Below, one piece after another: positions 39,520 to 47,473 of a stretch of DNA of 64,000 nucleotides (position 1 is the first letter of the stretch; each line of letters starts with the position of its first letter). The notes under the pieces were generated by a model that saw only the letters and a list, made by a program, of their open reading frames with translations, ran no database searches and was not told the origin of the DNA. The DNA is from AC-51 sp963749895 (GTDB lineage: Bacteria > Actinomycetota > UBA4738 > HRBIN12): assembly GCA_963749895.1 (NCBI GenBank), contig CAVVOG010000003.1:1054001-1118000 (forward strand), in the 5' to 3' direction. Position numbers and translations under genes: made by a program.

Positions 39520-41661
39520 ATGCAGACTGACCACCGGGACCACGAGGTTCACGATCACGCGGGCGGGGGTCACGGCCACCCAGGCACGCATGCCGGGCAC
39601 GGGGCTCCCGAGGCGCACGCGGATCACGAGGGGCACGCGGGCCACGAGGCGCACGCGGGACACGAGGCGCACGCGGGACACGAGGCGCACGACAAGCACG
39701 CGGGACACAGCGTCGCGATGTTCCGGGATCGGACCGTGATCAGCCTTCTCCTCACGATCCCGATCCTGCTCTGGTCCGAGATGATCCAGGAGTGGTTCGG
39801 ATACACGGCGCCGGCCGTCCCGGGCGCCGACGTGCTCCCTGCGATCTTCGGGACCGCCCTGTTCGTGTACGGGGGCTCGCCGTTCCTCAGGGGGGGGTGG
39901 CGCGAACTCCGGGACCGGCAGCCGGGGATGATGCTGCTGATCGCGATGGCGATCGGCGTCGCGTTCGCCGCGAGCCTCGCGACGACCCTCGGCGCGTTCG
40001 ATCTGGACTTCTGGTGGGAGCTCGCGCTGCTGATCGACGTGATGCTCCTGGGTCACTGGCAGGAGATGAAGGCGATCGGCCAGGCCTCGAGCGCGCTGGA
40101 CGCGCTCGCTGCCCTCCTGCCCGACGAGGCGGAGCTCGTCCGCGGCGACGAGGTCGCCACGGTGCCCGTCTCGCAGCTCGCCGTGAGAGACGTCGTGGTG
40201 GTCAGGCCGGGCGGCCGCGTCCCTGCCGACGGCACGATCACTCAGGGGGACGCCGCGTTCGATGAATCGATGATCACCGGTGAGTCACGGCCCGTCCGCC
40301 GATCCCCCGGAGATCGGGTCGTCGCCGGTACGGTCGCCACGGACTCCTCGGTCCGCGTCCGCATCGAGGCCGTCGGTGACGACACGGCGCTCGCGGGGAT
40401 CCGCCGGCTCGTGGCGGATGCCCAGGCATCCCGCTCGCGGGCGCAGGCCCTCGCGGACCGAGCCGCCGCCGTCCTCTTCTACGTGGCCCTCGCCACCGCC
40501 ACGGTCACCTTCGCCGTCTGGACGGCGCTCGGCGAGACCTACCAGGCGGTCGAACGGGCCGTCACCGTCCTGGTGATCGCCTGCCCGCACGCGCTCGGAC
40601 TGGCGATCCCGCTCGTCATCGCGATCTCCACCGCGATGTCGGCTCGGGCCGGGATCCTCGTGAAGGACCGCCTCGCGCTGGAGCGGATGCGTCAGATCGA
40701 CACGGTCTTGTTCGACAAGACCGGGACCCTGACGTTGGGGGCACCCCAGGTGACGGACGTGGTCGCCGTCGACGGCGATCGCGAGGGCCTCCTGCGACTG
40801 GCGGCGGCGGCCGAGGCTGACAGCGAGCACCCGCTGGCTCGGGCGATCGTCGCGGCGGCGGGCGGACAGACGGGACCCACTGCGACCGACTTCCGGGCCA
40901 TCGCCGGACGCGGCATCGTGGCACAGGTCGGCGGTCACGAGATCGCGATCGGCGGTCCTGCGCTGCTGCGCGAGCACGACGTTCGTCTCTCACCGGACCT
41001 CGAGGACGCCGTCGACACGTGGGGTGAGCGCGGAGCGTCGGTCGTGACGGTCCTGCGGGATCGAGAGCCCCTCGGGGCGATCGCGGTCGCGGACGCGGTC
41101 CGGCCCGAGTCCCTCGAGGCCGTCCGGTCCCTCTCGGCCGAGGGTGTGCGCGTCGCCATGGTCACGGGCGACTCCCGTCTCGTCGCCGACGCGATCGCGG
41201 CCGATCTCGGGATCGAGGAGGTTCACGCGGAGGTGCTGCCGGAGCACAAGGCGTCGGTCGTCGAGGAGCTTCGGCGGTCCGGACGACGCGTCGCGATGGT
41301 CGGTGACGGCGTGAACGACGCTCCTGCGCTGGCCGGCGCCGATGCGGGGATCGCGATCGGTGCGGGGACCGACGTCGCGATCGAGTCCGCGGGCGTCGTG
41401 CTGGCGAGCGACGATCCGCGCGGCCTCCTCAGCGTCGTCCGTCTCTCGAAGGCGAGCTACCGGAAGATGCTTCAGAACCTCGCGTGGGCGACGGGGTACA
41501 ACGTGGTCGCGATCCCGCTCGCAGCCGGGGCGTTCGCCTGGGCTGGCATCCTCCCGTCTCCGGCGGTGGGCGCGATCTTCATGAGCGTCTCGACGATCGT
41601 GGTCGCGCTCAACGCCCAGCTGCTCCGCCGGGTGGACCTTCGCCCCGGCGAGCGGAACTAG
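39520..41661 (+). CDS. copB: CopB-type (P1B-3) copper-exporting ATPase
   Basis: 713 aa. A His/Asp-rich N-terminus (residues 1-65, repeated GHEAHA) replaces the usual CxxC metal domain. Six to eight transmembrane segments follow, with TGES in the actuator domain, CPHALGLAIP in the ion path (CPH marks the P1B-3 class for Cu or Ag), DKTGTLT phosphorylation site and MVGDGVNDAPALAGA hinge. Exports copper or silver. I chose ATG 39520, behind GGAAGGGGGG, over 39490, which lacks a ribosome site and lies only 13 bases beyond the -10. Converges on the next gene with a four-base overlap. Confidence 0.9.
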   Translation: MQTDHRDHEVHDHAGGGHGHPGTHAGHGAPEAHADHEGHAGHEAHAGHEAHAGHEAHDKHAGHSVAMFRDRTVISLLLTIPILLWSEMIQEWFGYTAPAVPGADVLPAIFGTALFVYGGSPFLRGGWRELRDRQPGMMLLIAMAIGVAFAASLATTLGAFDLDFWWELALLIDVMLLGHWQEMKAIGQASSALDALAALLPDEAELVRGDEVATVPVSQLAVRDVVVVRPGGRVPADGTITQGDAAFDESMITGESRPVRRSPGDRVVAGTVATDSSVRVRIEAVGDDTALAGIRRLVADAQASRSRAQALADRAAAVLFYVALATATVTFAVWTALGETYQAVERAVTVLVIACPHALGLAIPLVIAISTAMSARAGILVKDRLALERMRQIDTVLFDKTGTLTLGAPQVTDVVAVDGDREGLLRLAAAAEADSEHPLARAIVAAAGGQTGPTATDFRAIAGRGIVAQVGGHEIAIGGPALLREHDVRLSPDLEDAVDTWGERGASVVTVLRDREPLGAIAVADAVRPESLEAVRSLSAEGVRVAMVTGDSRLVADAIAADLGIEEVHAEVLPEHKASVVEELRRSGRRVAMVGDGVNDAPALAGADAGIAIGAGTDVAIESAGVVLASDDPRGLLSVVRLSKASYRKMLQNLAWATGYNVVAIPLAAGAFAWAGILPSPAVGAIFMSVSTIVVALNAQLLRRVDLRPGERN
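39643..39696 (+). repeat. 18-bp tandem repeat coding HEAHAG units
   Basis: The unit cacgaggcgcacgcggga occurs at 39643-39660 and 39661-39678, and a third copy (39679-39696) matches for its first 13 bases. It encodes the metal-binding His repeats of the copper ATPase N-terminus and could change copy number by slippage. Confidence 0.8.
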
Positions 41662-42002
41662 CCCTGCCCTCGACCCTCGGACGTCGGAGGCTCCGGCCGC
41701 CGACGTCCGAGGAACCACCCCGCGACGAGCTGGACGACGCCGAGGATCACGAACACCAGCACGTACCAGCGGAAGTCCTGCACGTCGTCCGCGAACGCCT
41801 GACCACGCGTCGGGATCGACGCGAACAGGAGGAACGCTCCCGCGGCCGCGAACCACAGACCCACCCGGCCGGTCAGGTACAGGGCATAGAGGACGTGGTC
41901 GACCGGATCGGTCCCCTCGAACGGGCGCCGGGCCCAGTGGAGCAGGGATCGCAGGCCTCCGACGGCGAACAGGGCCGCCATCGCCAGTTCGACGGACTTC
42001 AC
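41658..42002 (-). CDS. Small membrane protein, unknown function
   Basis: 114 aa with three hydrophobic segments (residues 5-22, 38-63, 80-102) and a short basic cytoplasmic tail (GRRRPEPPTSEGRGQG). No recognised family. The layout resembles small four-helix-type conserved actinobacterial membrane proteins. It starts 16 bases after the phosphoribosyltransferase gene stop and so is probably cotranscribed with it. Confidence 0.65.
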   Translation of the reverse strand: MKSVELAMAALFAVGGLRSLLHWARRPFEGTDPVDHVLYALYLTGRVGLWFAAAGAFLLFASIPTRGQAFADDVQDFRWYVLVFVILGVVQLVAGWFLGRRRPEPPTSEGRGQG

Positions 42003-42018
42003 CCCGGCACCGCCGACA

Positions 42019-42648
42019 TCACGCCGGCACCCCGAGCGCGGCCCTGACCTCGTCGTCGTCGACCTGCGTGAAGTCCGCGTACCACTGCCCCACCGCGAAG
42101 AAGCTGGCGGGGCGTTGCGCCAGGACCACTGCGTCGCACGCGGGCGCCAGTCGCGTCAGCGCATCAGGCGGACCGACCGGGGCCGCGAAGACGAGCACCT
42201 CGGGACCCTGCGCTCGGGCCCAGGCGAGTGCCGCGAGCGCGGTGCCACCGGTGGCGACCCCGTCGTCGATCACGACCGCCGTCCGGCCCGACAGCTCGAC
42301 CGGCGCCCGGCCACCGCGATAGCTGCGGGCGCGTCGATCGATCTCGGCCTCCTCACGCGCGATCTCTTCTTCGAGGTACACGCGATCCACGCCCAGACGC
42401 TCGACGAGAGCCTCGTCGAGGACCCGCACCCCGGGCGCCACCGCCCCGAGCCCAAGCTCCGGGTTCCCCGGCGCACGGATCTTGGTGGGGATCACGACGT
42501 CGAGGGGCGCCGAAAGGGCCTGAGCCACGGGGACAGCGACGATCACGCCACCACGCGGGATCGCAAGGACCACCGCAGGCGCGTCGACCACGTCGGCCAC
42601 CAGCGGCGCCAACCGCTCGCCCGCATCCCTGCGATCGCGGAACCTCAC
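42019..42648 (-). CDS. Phosphoribosyltransferase-family protein
   Basis: 209 aa, type I PRT fold. The PRPP-binding loop VVIDDGVATGGTALAAL is clear (near 120-136) and an N-terminal segment RFRDRRDAGERLAPL precedes AIPRGGVIVAVPVAQAL. The closest group is the stand-alone family often found fused or adjacent to dienelactone hydrolases and annotated only as phosphoribosyltransferase; substrate unknown. Confidence 0.8.
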   Translation of the reverse strand: MRFRDRRDAGERLAPLVADVVDAPAVVLAIPRGGVIVAVPVAQALSAPLDVVIPTKIRAPGNPELGLGAVAPGVRVLDEALVERLGVDRVYLEEEIAREEAEIDRRARSYRGGRAPVELSGRTAVVIDDGVATGGTALAALAWARAQGPEVLVFAAPVGPPDALTRLAPACDAVVLAQRPASFFAVGQWYADFTQVDDDEVRAALGVPA

Positions 42649-42746
42649 GCCTCGACTATCGCACCGAGCAGCCGCCGTGACCGCGACGATTGCGGGCGTT
42701 CACGGCCGACGGCTAGCATGGGAGCGTCGACGACAGGAGGCTCTCC

Positions 42747-42980
42747 GTGGTTCACGCGTACATCCTCATCCAGACCGAGGTCGGGAAGGCGGCATCCGTA
42801 GCGGGCGAGGTCCGCGGGATCGCCGGTGTCGCCGAGGCCGAGGACGTCACCGGCCCCTACGACGTGATCGTGCGCGCCGAGGCGAAGACCGTCGACGAAC
42901 TGGGCAAGCTCGTCGTCGCGAGGATCCAGTCGGTCGAGGGCATCACGCGCACGTTGACCTGCCCGGTCGTCCACCTGTAG
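42747..42980 (+). CDS. Stand-alone Lrp/AsnC ligand-binding (RAM) domain protein
   Basis: 77 aa: a single RAM-type alpha/beta domain (VHAYILIQTEVGKAASVAGE...VTGPYDVIVRAEAKTVDEL) with no DNA-binding helix-turn-helix. Such proteins oligomerise and sense amino acids. GTG start at 42747 with CAGGAGG seven bases upstream and a TAGCAT hexamer near 42714. Faces ddl convergently. Confidence 0.85.
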   Translation: MVHAYILIQTEVGKAASVAGEVRGIAGVAEAEDVTGPYDVIVRAEAKTVDELGKLVVARIQSVEGITRTLTCPVVHL

Positions 42981-42994
42981 ACCCGCGCGACACC

Positions 42995-44122
42995 TCAGGG
43001 CTCGCCGTCCCCGTGCAGCTCGCGGACGTGCGAGCCCTTCGCGTGCTCAGCCTCGGCGCGCTCGACCGCCAGTTCGAGGAGACGCTCGATCAGGGCAGGG
43101 TAGGGCACCCCCGACGCCTCCCACAGCTTCGGATACATCGAGATCGACGTGAACCCGGGGATCGTGTTGATCTCGTTCAGCCAGAGCTCGTCGTCGCCCC
43201 GTAGGAAGAAGTCGACGCGGGCCATCCCCCAGCACTCGACGGCCCGGAACGCAGCGATCGCCATCGCCTGCACGCGCGCGAGGACCTCCGGGGCGATCCG
43301 AGCCGGGATCACGAGATCGGCGCCGTGGTCATCGAGGTACTTCGCCGCGTAGTCGTAGAACTCGTGCCCGCGCGGCACGATCTCACCGGCCACCGACGCA
43401 GCCGGGTCGTCGTTGCCGAGGACCGCACACTCGATCTCGCGGATCGGGGTGACGGCCTGCTCCACCACGGCCTTGCGCGCGTAGCGGAACGCCTCGCCCA
43501 ACGACGCATCGAGCTCCGACGGGTCGTGGGCCTTCGTGATGCCGACCGACGACCCGAGCGTCGCCGGTTTCACGAAGACGGGATAGCCGAGGTCGGCGAC
43601 CCGTGCGCGCACCCCGCCGGGAGCATCGGTCCACTCGGGCTCGCGGACCGTCGCCCACGGCGCGACCGGGAGTCCCGCGGCCTCGAACAGGACCTTCTGG
43701 ACCGCCTTGTCCATCCCCACCGCCGACCCCAGCACGCCCGCGCCCACGTACGGGAGCCCCGCGAGCTCGAGGAGCCCCTGCATCGCTCCGTCCTCGCCGA
43801 ACGGACCGTGGAGCACCGGGAACACGACGTCGACGGGCGCCCGCGAACCATCGGCTACGACGAGCTCATGACGCCGTGCATCCCCTCCCAGCTCGGCCGG
43901 CGGGCCGGACGCGTCGGTGACCTCGGGCATCCGTCCGGTCTCCGACGGCAGTGCGGGGGCGCCGGGCATCAGGTGCCAACGGCCCTCGCGCGTGATCCCC
44001 ACGGCGACGATCTCGTTCGTCGCCGGGTCGAGGGCGTCGATCACAGACCGGGCCGAGAGGCACGAGATCTCGTGCTCGGCCGAGCGGCCTCCGAACAGGA
44101 CGAGCACCCGGCGGCGGACCAC
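42995..44122 (-). CDS. ddl: D-alanine--D-alanine ligase
   Basis: ATP-grasp enzyme that makes the D-Ala-D-Ala dipeptide of peptidoglycan. 375 aa: VLFGGRSAEHEISCLSA at the N-terminus, HGPFGEDGAMQGLLELAGLPYVG, the Lys-containing FVKPATLGSSVGITKA, and the metal-binding MARVDFF...LWLNEINTIPGFT. The long loop between the domains is typical of actinobacterial DdlA. GTG start directly abuts the stop of the PLP enzyme gene. Confidence 0.94.
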   Translation of the reverse strand: MVRRRVLVLFGGRSAEHEISCLSARSVIDALDPATNEIVAVGITREGRWHLMPGAPALPSETGRMPEVTDASGPPAELGGDARRHELVVADGSRAPVDVVFPVLHGPFGEDGAMQGLLELAGLPYVGAGVLGSAVGMDKAVQKVLFEAAGLPVAPWATVREPEWTDAPGGVRARVADLGYPVFVKPATLGSSVGITKAHDPSELDASLGEAFRYARKAVVEQAVTPIREIECAVLGNDDPAASVAGEIVPRGHEFYDYAAKYLDDHGADLVIPARIAPEVLARVQAMAIAAFRAVECWGMARVDFFLRGDDELWLNEINTIPGFTSISMYPKLWEASGVPYPALIERLLELAVERAEAEHAKGSHVRELHGDGEP

Positions 44123-45298
44123 TCAGATCGCCTCCAGCGCGCGCTCGAGGTCCGCGACGATGTCCTGCGCGTCCTCCAGGCCGACGCTGATCCGCACGAG
44201 CCCGTCGGCGATCCCGGCGGCACGGCGCGCCTCGGCCGGATACTGGCGATGTGTCGTCGACGCAGCGTGCCCCACCAGCGTGTGGGTGCCGCCGAGGCTC
44301 GTCGCGATCCACGCGAGCTCGACCGCGTCGCAGAACGCCTTGCCTGCCTCGATCCCCCCGGCAACCTCGATCGCGAGCATCCCGCCGGCCCCGTCCGGCA
44401 GGATCCGCGTCGCCACCTCGTGATCGGGGTGGGACGGCGAGGACGCGTGATGGACGCGCACGACCTTCGGATGGCCCTCGAAGGCGGCCACGACGGCTTC
44501 GGCCGTCTCCGTGTGCCGCCGCATGCGTAGTCCCAGCGTCATGATCCCTCGCATCGCGAGCCACGCTTCGAACGGCGCCAGCGTTCCCCCCGTGTCGATC
44601 ACCGTGCCACGCAGGAGATCCCGACCGGCCTCGGCACACGCGATCACCCCACCGGTGTGGTCGTGGTGACCCCCGAGGTACTTCGTGGAGGAATGCAGGA
44701 CGAAGTCGAAACCGTGGATCGCCGGCGTGCACAACGCGGGTGATGCGAAGGTGTTGTCGACGGCGGACGGGACCCCGTGCTTCCGACAGAGGCGCCCGAG
44801 GGCCTCGAGATCGGCGACGTCCATCGTCGGGTTCGCGATCGTCTCCGTGTAGAACAGGGCGGCTCCCGGCAAGGCCGCCTCGATCGCCTCGAGATCGCGC
44901 GCGTCGACCAGTTCCACCTCCACCCCGAAGCGCGGCATCACCCGCGTCGCGAGCGCGAACGTCCCGCCGTAGAGAGCCCGGGTCGCCACGATCCTGTCAC
45001 CACCTGAGGCGAGGGCGGTCCACAGCGTGTGGATCGCCGCCATCCCCGATGCGAACGACATCGCGGCAGGCGTTCCCTCGAGTTGCGCGACCGCCGACTC
45101 GAAGGCATCGAGCGTGGGGTTCCCGTATCCACGGGTGTACGTGTACCCCGGTCGCTCGAAGGCGATCGTGGACGCGTAGGCATCGGCGTCATCGAACCGG
45201 AACGTCGAGGTCTGGTAGATCGGGACGCTCGGCGTCTGCTGGCCGACCGGAGGCGCGGTCGCGGCATGGACCGCCCTGGTCTGGAAGCCCCGCGCCAT
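44123..45298 (-). CDS. Cys/Met-metabolism PLP enzyme (cystathionine gamma-synthase/lyase family)
   Basis: 391 aa fold-type I PLP enzyme. Cofactor contacts YTYTRGYGNPT (Tyr/Arg), FASGMAAI, DNTFASP and the Schiff-base Lys in HSSTKYLGGHHDHTGG are all present. The family includes cystathionine gamma-synthase, O-acetyl/succinylhomoserine sulfhydrylase, methionine gamma-lyase and cystathionine gamma-lyase, which I cannot separate from the sequence alone. Nine bases after plsC and immediately upstream of ddl. Confidence 0.88.
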   Translation of the reverse strand: MARGFQTRAVHAATAPPVGQQTPSVPIYQTSTFRFDDADAYASTIAFERPGYTYTRGYGNPTLDAFESAVAQLEGTPAAMSFASGMAAIHTLWTALASGGDRIVATRALYGGTFALATRVMPRFGVEVELVDARDLEAIEAALPGAALFYTETIANPTMDVADLEALGRLCRKHGVPSAVDNTFASPALCTPAIHGFDFVLHSSTKYLGGHHDHTGGVIACAEAGRDLLRGTVIDTGGTLAPFEAWLAMRGIMTLGLRMRRHTETAEAVVAAFEGHPKVVRVHHASSPSHPDHEVATRILPDGAGGMLAIEVAGGIEAGKAFCDAVELAWIATSLGGTHTLVGHAASTTHRQYPAEARRAAGIADGLVRISVGLEDAQDIVADLERALEAI

Positions 45299-45307
45299 GG
45301 AGGGAGC

Positions 45308-45964
45308 CTACCGTCGCGCCGCCCAGCGGGCGGGGTAGCGGTCGCGCAGGTCGACCGTGAGTTCGGTCAGGGCCGCCATCACCCGCGTCGTCATCGCCTC
45401 GACCACCTCGCGGTCTTCGCGCAGGTCCCTCGAGGACCCGAGGTCGATGGGCTCGCCGACCTTGACCCAGACGGGTCGGCGGGGTCGGAGGTCGCCCGGC
45501 CCGGACTTCTGCCACACGGGCGCCGAGCCCCAGCTGGCCATCGGGATCACCGGGACGCCGGACGCGAGCGCCAGTCGGGCGACGCCGGTCTTCCCCTGCA
45601 TCGGCAAGCCGTCCTCACGCGTCGTGACGGTCCCCTCCGGGTAGATCACGACCACCTCACCCGCCGCCAGCGCCGCCTCCGCACGCAGGAGCGCGTCGCC
45701 GCCGCCGCCCCGACCACGGTCCACCGCGATCTGGCTCGCCCCTGCGAGGGCCCAGCCCATCACGGGCGTCCGGAAGAGCTCGATCTTCGCCAGGAACCGT
45801 GGCCGGCGACCCGCCCGCACGACGGCGTAGGCGTTCGCGATCGGGTCGAGGTACGAGGCATGGTTGCACGCGACGATCGCCGGCCCGCGCGCCGGGATCG
45901 TCCCGAGGCCCTCGAACCGCCACGAGAAGTAGGCGCGGGCCAGGGGGAGCACGCTCCAGCGCAC
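45308..45964 (-). CDS. plsC: 1-acyl-sn-glycerol-3-phosphate acyltransferase (PlsC family)
   Basis: 218 aa. The acyltransferase motifs are NHASYLDP (HxxxxD), FRTPVMGWALAG, IYPEGTVTT (EGT) and VPVIPMASWGSAP. Makes phosphatidic acid or transfers acyl chains to another glycerophosphate. The first available start is GTG 45962-45964, but the codons before it read in frame as STPFEPWYQA, plausible plsC N-terminus, and a GAGGGAGGG site lies about ten codons further up with no ATG/GTG/TTG in frame, so the true start may be unusual or further upstream. Confidence 0.85.
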   Translation of the reverse strand: MRWSVLPLARAYFSWRFEGLGTIPARGPAIVACNHASYLDPIANAYAVVRAGRRPRFLAKIELFRTPVMGWALAGASQIAVDRGRGGGGDALLRAEAALAAGEVVVIYPEGTVTTREDGLPMQGKTGVARLALASGVPVIPMASWGSAPVWQKSGPGDLRPRRPVWVKVGEPIDLGSSRDLREDREVVEAMTTRVMAALTELTVDLRDRYPARWAARR

Positions 45965-46053
45965 CGCCTGGTACCAGGGCTCGAACGGCGTGGACGTGGC
46001 ACCCTCCCTCGAACGGCGGCGGAACGGCCGTGAGCCTATCGCACGGCGTCGGC

Positions 46054-46059
46054 TAGGCT
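46054..46059 (+). promoter_or_regulatory. -10 hexamer of cofC
   Basis: TAGGCT ends six bases before the cofC GTG, again suggesting a leaderless mRNA. Confidence 0.45.
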
Positions 46060-46065
46060 GCCCGC

Positions 46066-46719
46066 GTGCGCGCGATCGTGCTCCCCGTGAAGTCGCTCGA
46101 CGAGGCCAAGGGGCGCCTGTCGCCCGTCCTCTCCGCGTTCGAACGCGCCGCCCTCACGATGGCGATGCTCGAGGACGTGCTCGACGTCACGCTCGCGATG
46201 CCGGGGTGGGAGACGTGGGTGATCTCGCCGGACGAGGCGGTGCTGGAGGTCGCGGCGATCCGGGGCGCCGAACCGATCGCCGAGGAGACCCCCCCGCTTT
46301 CGAGCGCGTTGCACCAGGCGGAGGAGGACGCTGCCGGCCGGGGTCTCGACGCGCTCGCGGTGCTGCTGCCGGACACGCCGCTGCTGACGCCGGCAGCCCT
46401 GACGCGGGCGCTGCACACGCTCGGTCCCGTCGTCGTCGCGCCGTCGCTCGACGGGTCGGGCACGAACCTCCTGCTCCGTCGTCCGCCGGCTGCGATCGGG
46501 TCGCGGTTCGGTCCCGACTCCTACCGTCACCACCTGCAGGCGGCTGCCGAAGGCGACGTCCCCGTCTCGGTCGTGGATGATCGCGAACTCGGGTTCGACC
46601 TGGACCATCCGAGCGATATCCTCACCGTCCTGGAGGCCCGCCGACCGGGAAGGACGCGCGAGGTGCTTCGAGAGATGGATCCGCGGGTACAGCCCGCGGT
46701 CGGTGCGGACGGCAGCTGA
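46066..46719 (+). CDS. cofC: CofC/FbiD guanylyltransferase of F420 biosynthesis
   Basis: 217 aa nucleotidyltransferase fold. VLPVKSLDEAKGRLSPVLS carries the GTP-binding Lys and Arg; LLPDTPLLTPAAL gives the metal-binding Asp; PSLDGSGTNLLL, FGPDSYRHHL and GFDLDHPSDI are CofC signatures. It makes the lactyl- or phosphoenolpyruvyl-diphospho-5'-guanosine intermediate; mycobacterial FbiD uses PEP. Shows that the organism makes F420; fbiA and fbiB are not in the window. Mycobacterial fbiD lies in the same ddl-hupB neighbourhood. Confidence 0.93.
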   Translation: MRAIVLPVKSLDEAKGRLSPVLSAFERAALTMAMLEDVLDVTLAMPGWETWVISPDEAVLEVAAIRGAEPIAEETPPLSSALHQAEEDAAGRGLDALAVLLPDTPLLTPAALTRALHTLGPVVVAPSLDGSGTNLLLRRPPAAIGSRFGPDSYRHHLQAAAEGDVPVSVVDDRELGFDLDHPSDILTVLEARRPGRTREVLREMDPRVQPAVGADGS

Positions 46720-46730
46720 GGAGCGGAACC

Positions 46731-46940
46731 GTGCAGGGAACGATCAAGGAGTTCGACGAGGCGACCCGGACGGGCTCGCTGCTCACCGACGATCGGCTCG
46801 AGGTCGCGATCGACGAGCGTTCGGGCGATCCGGAGCGCTACCGGATGCTCCGGTTCGGTCAACGCGTGCGCTTCGAGGTCGAGGAGATCGATGGACGTCA
46901 GGTCGCCCGTTCGCTCCGCCTGGTGACCTTCGAGCTCTAG
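46731..46940 (+). CDS. Small cold-shock-like OB-fold protein
   Basis: 69 aa: QGTIKEFDEATRTGSLLTDD, then LRFGQRVRFEVEEIDG, the beta-barrel pattern of cold-shock domains (compare GxVKxFNxxxGFGFI), but the aromatic RNP1 residues are replaced, so nucleic-acid binding is uncertain. GTG start with TGAGGAGCGG upstream, 11 bases after cofC, so it is in the same operon. Ends in a four-base overlap with the convergent HU gene. Confidence 0.75.
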   Translation: MQGTIKEFDEATRTGSLLTDDRLEVAIDERSGDPERYRMLRFGQRVRFEVEEIDGRQVARSLRLVTFEL

Positions 46941-47251
46941 CGATCCGTCACGGGGGAAGCCTCGGAGAGCTGGCTCCCGACGACCCGCGACCGGAACTCC
47001 TTGCCGGGCGTGAACGACGGGAGGTCGCGCGCGGGCACCACGATCGGCACGTCCGGCTTGCGGGGGTTCCGAGCGATCCGCTCGTTGCGGTGCTTCCGCT
47101 CGAACGTGCCGAAATCCGCCAACGTCACCCGGTCGCCACGGACGACCGCGTCGCGGATCGCGTCGATCGCAGCGTCGACCGCTCTGCCGACCTCGGCCTT
47201 GCCCATCCCCGTCCGCTTCGCGACCTCTGCGACCAAGCCGCCCTTGTTCAT
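46937..47251 (-). CDS. hup: HU-family DNA-binding protein
   Basis: 104 aa. MNKGGLVAEVAKRTGMGKAE, then VTLADFGTFERKHRNERIARNPR with the DNA-arm and the conserved Arg-Asn-Pro; the tail is short and not Lys-rich, unlike mycobacterial HupB. The start is ATG 47249-47251. Binds and bends DNA non-specifically. hupB lies next to mutT1 and ppk in mycobacteria. Confidence 0.92.
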   Translation of the reverse strand: MNKGGLVAEVAKRTGMGKAEVGRAVDAAIDAIRDAVVRGDRVTLADFGTFERKHRNERIARNPRKPDVPIVVPARDLPSFTPGKEFRSRVVGSQLSEASPVTDR

Positions 47252-47282
47252 GGTTGCATCCCTCCAGGTCGTCTTCCGTTCC

Positions 47283-47312
47283 ACCGTAGCCCGGATGAGG
47301 TCGAGCGGGCAA
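47283..47312 (-). promoter_or_regulatory. Candidate HU promoter
   Basis: On the minus strand TTGCCC (47307-47312) and TACGGT (47283-47288) are separated by 18 bases, with GGAGGGATG following before the ATG. Reasonable sigma-70-type promoter, not tested. Confidence 0.4.
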
Positions 47313-47448
47313 GCTGGCCCTGGTGCGTGACTTGGAGGCGCGTGGTCGCGGGTCCTTCGCCCCTACCGCGTCTGAAGACCGCCCCCTAGCCTCATCGAGG
47401 GAGCTTCGCGACGATGCCCTCGAACGGGTGGCGCGGCCTTCGCGAAGT

Positions 47449-47467
47449 CACCTCCCCCTGGGAGGTG
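47449..47467 (+). promoter_or_regulatory. Stem-loop covering the ribosome site of the delta-60 gene
   Basis: CACCTCCC (47449-47456), loop CCT, GGGAGGTG (47460-47467). The downstream arm is the Shine-Dalgarno sequence for the ATG at 47474, so the hairpin would hide it. Confidence 0.5.
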
Positions 47468-47473
47468 GACGGC

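Noticed and set aside
39601..39700. Short direct repeats considered as a CRISPR array
   Set aside because: The 18-bp units are contiguous, without spacers, in frame and code for the His-rich ATPase tail.
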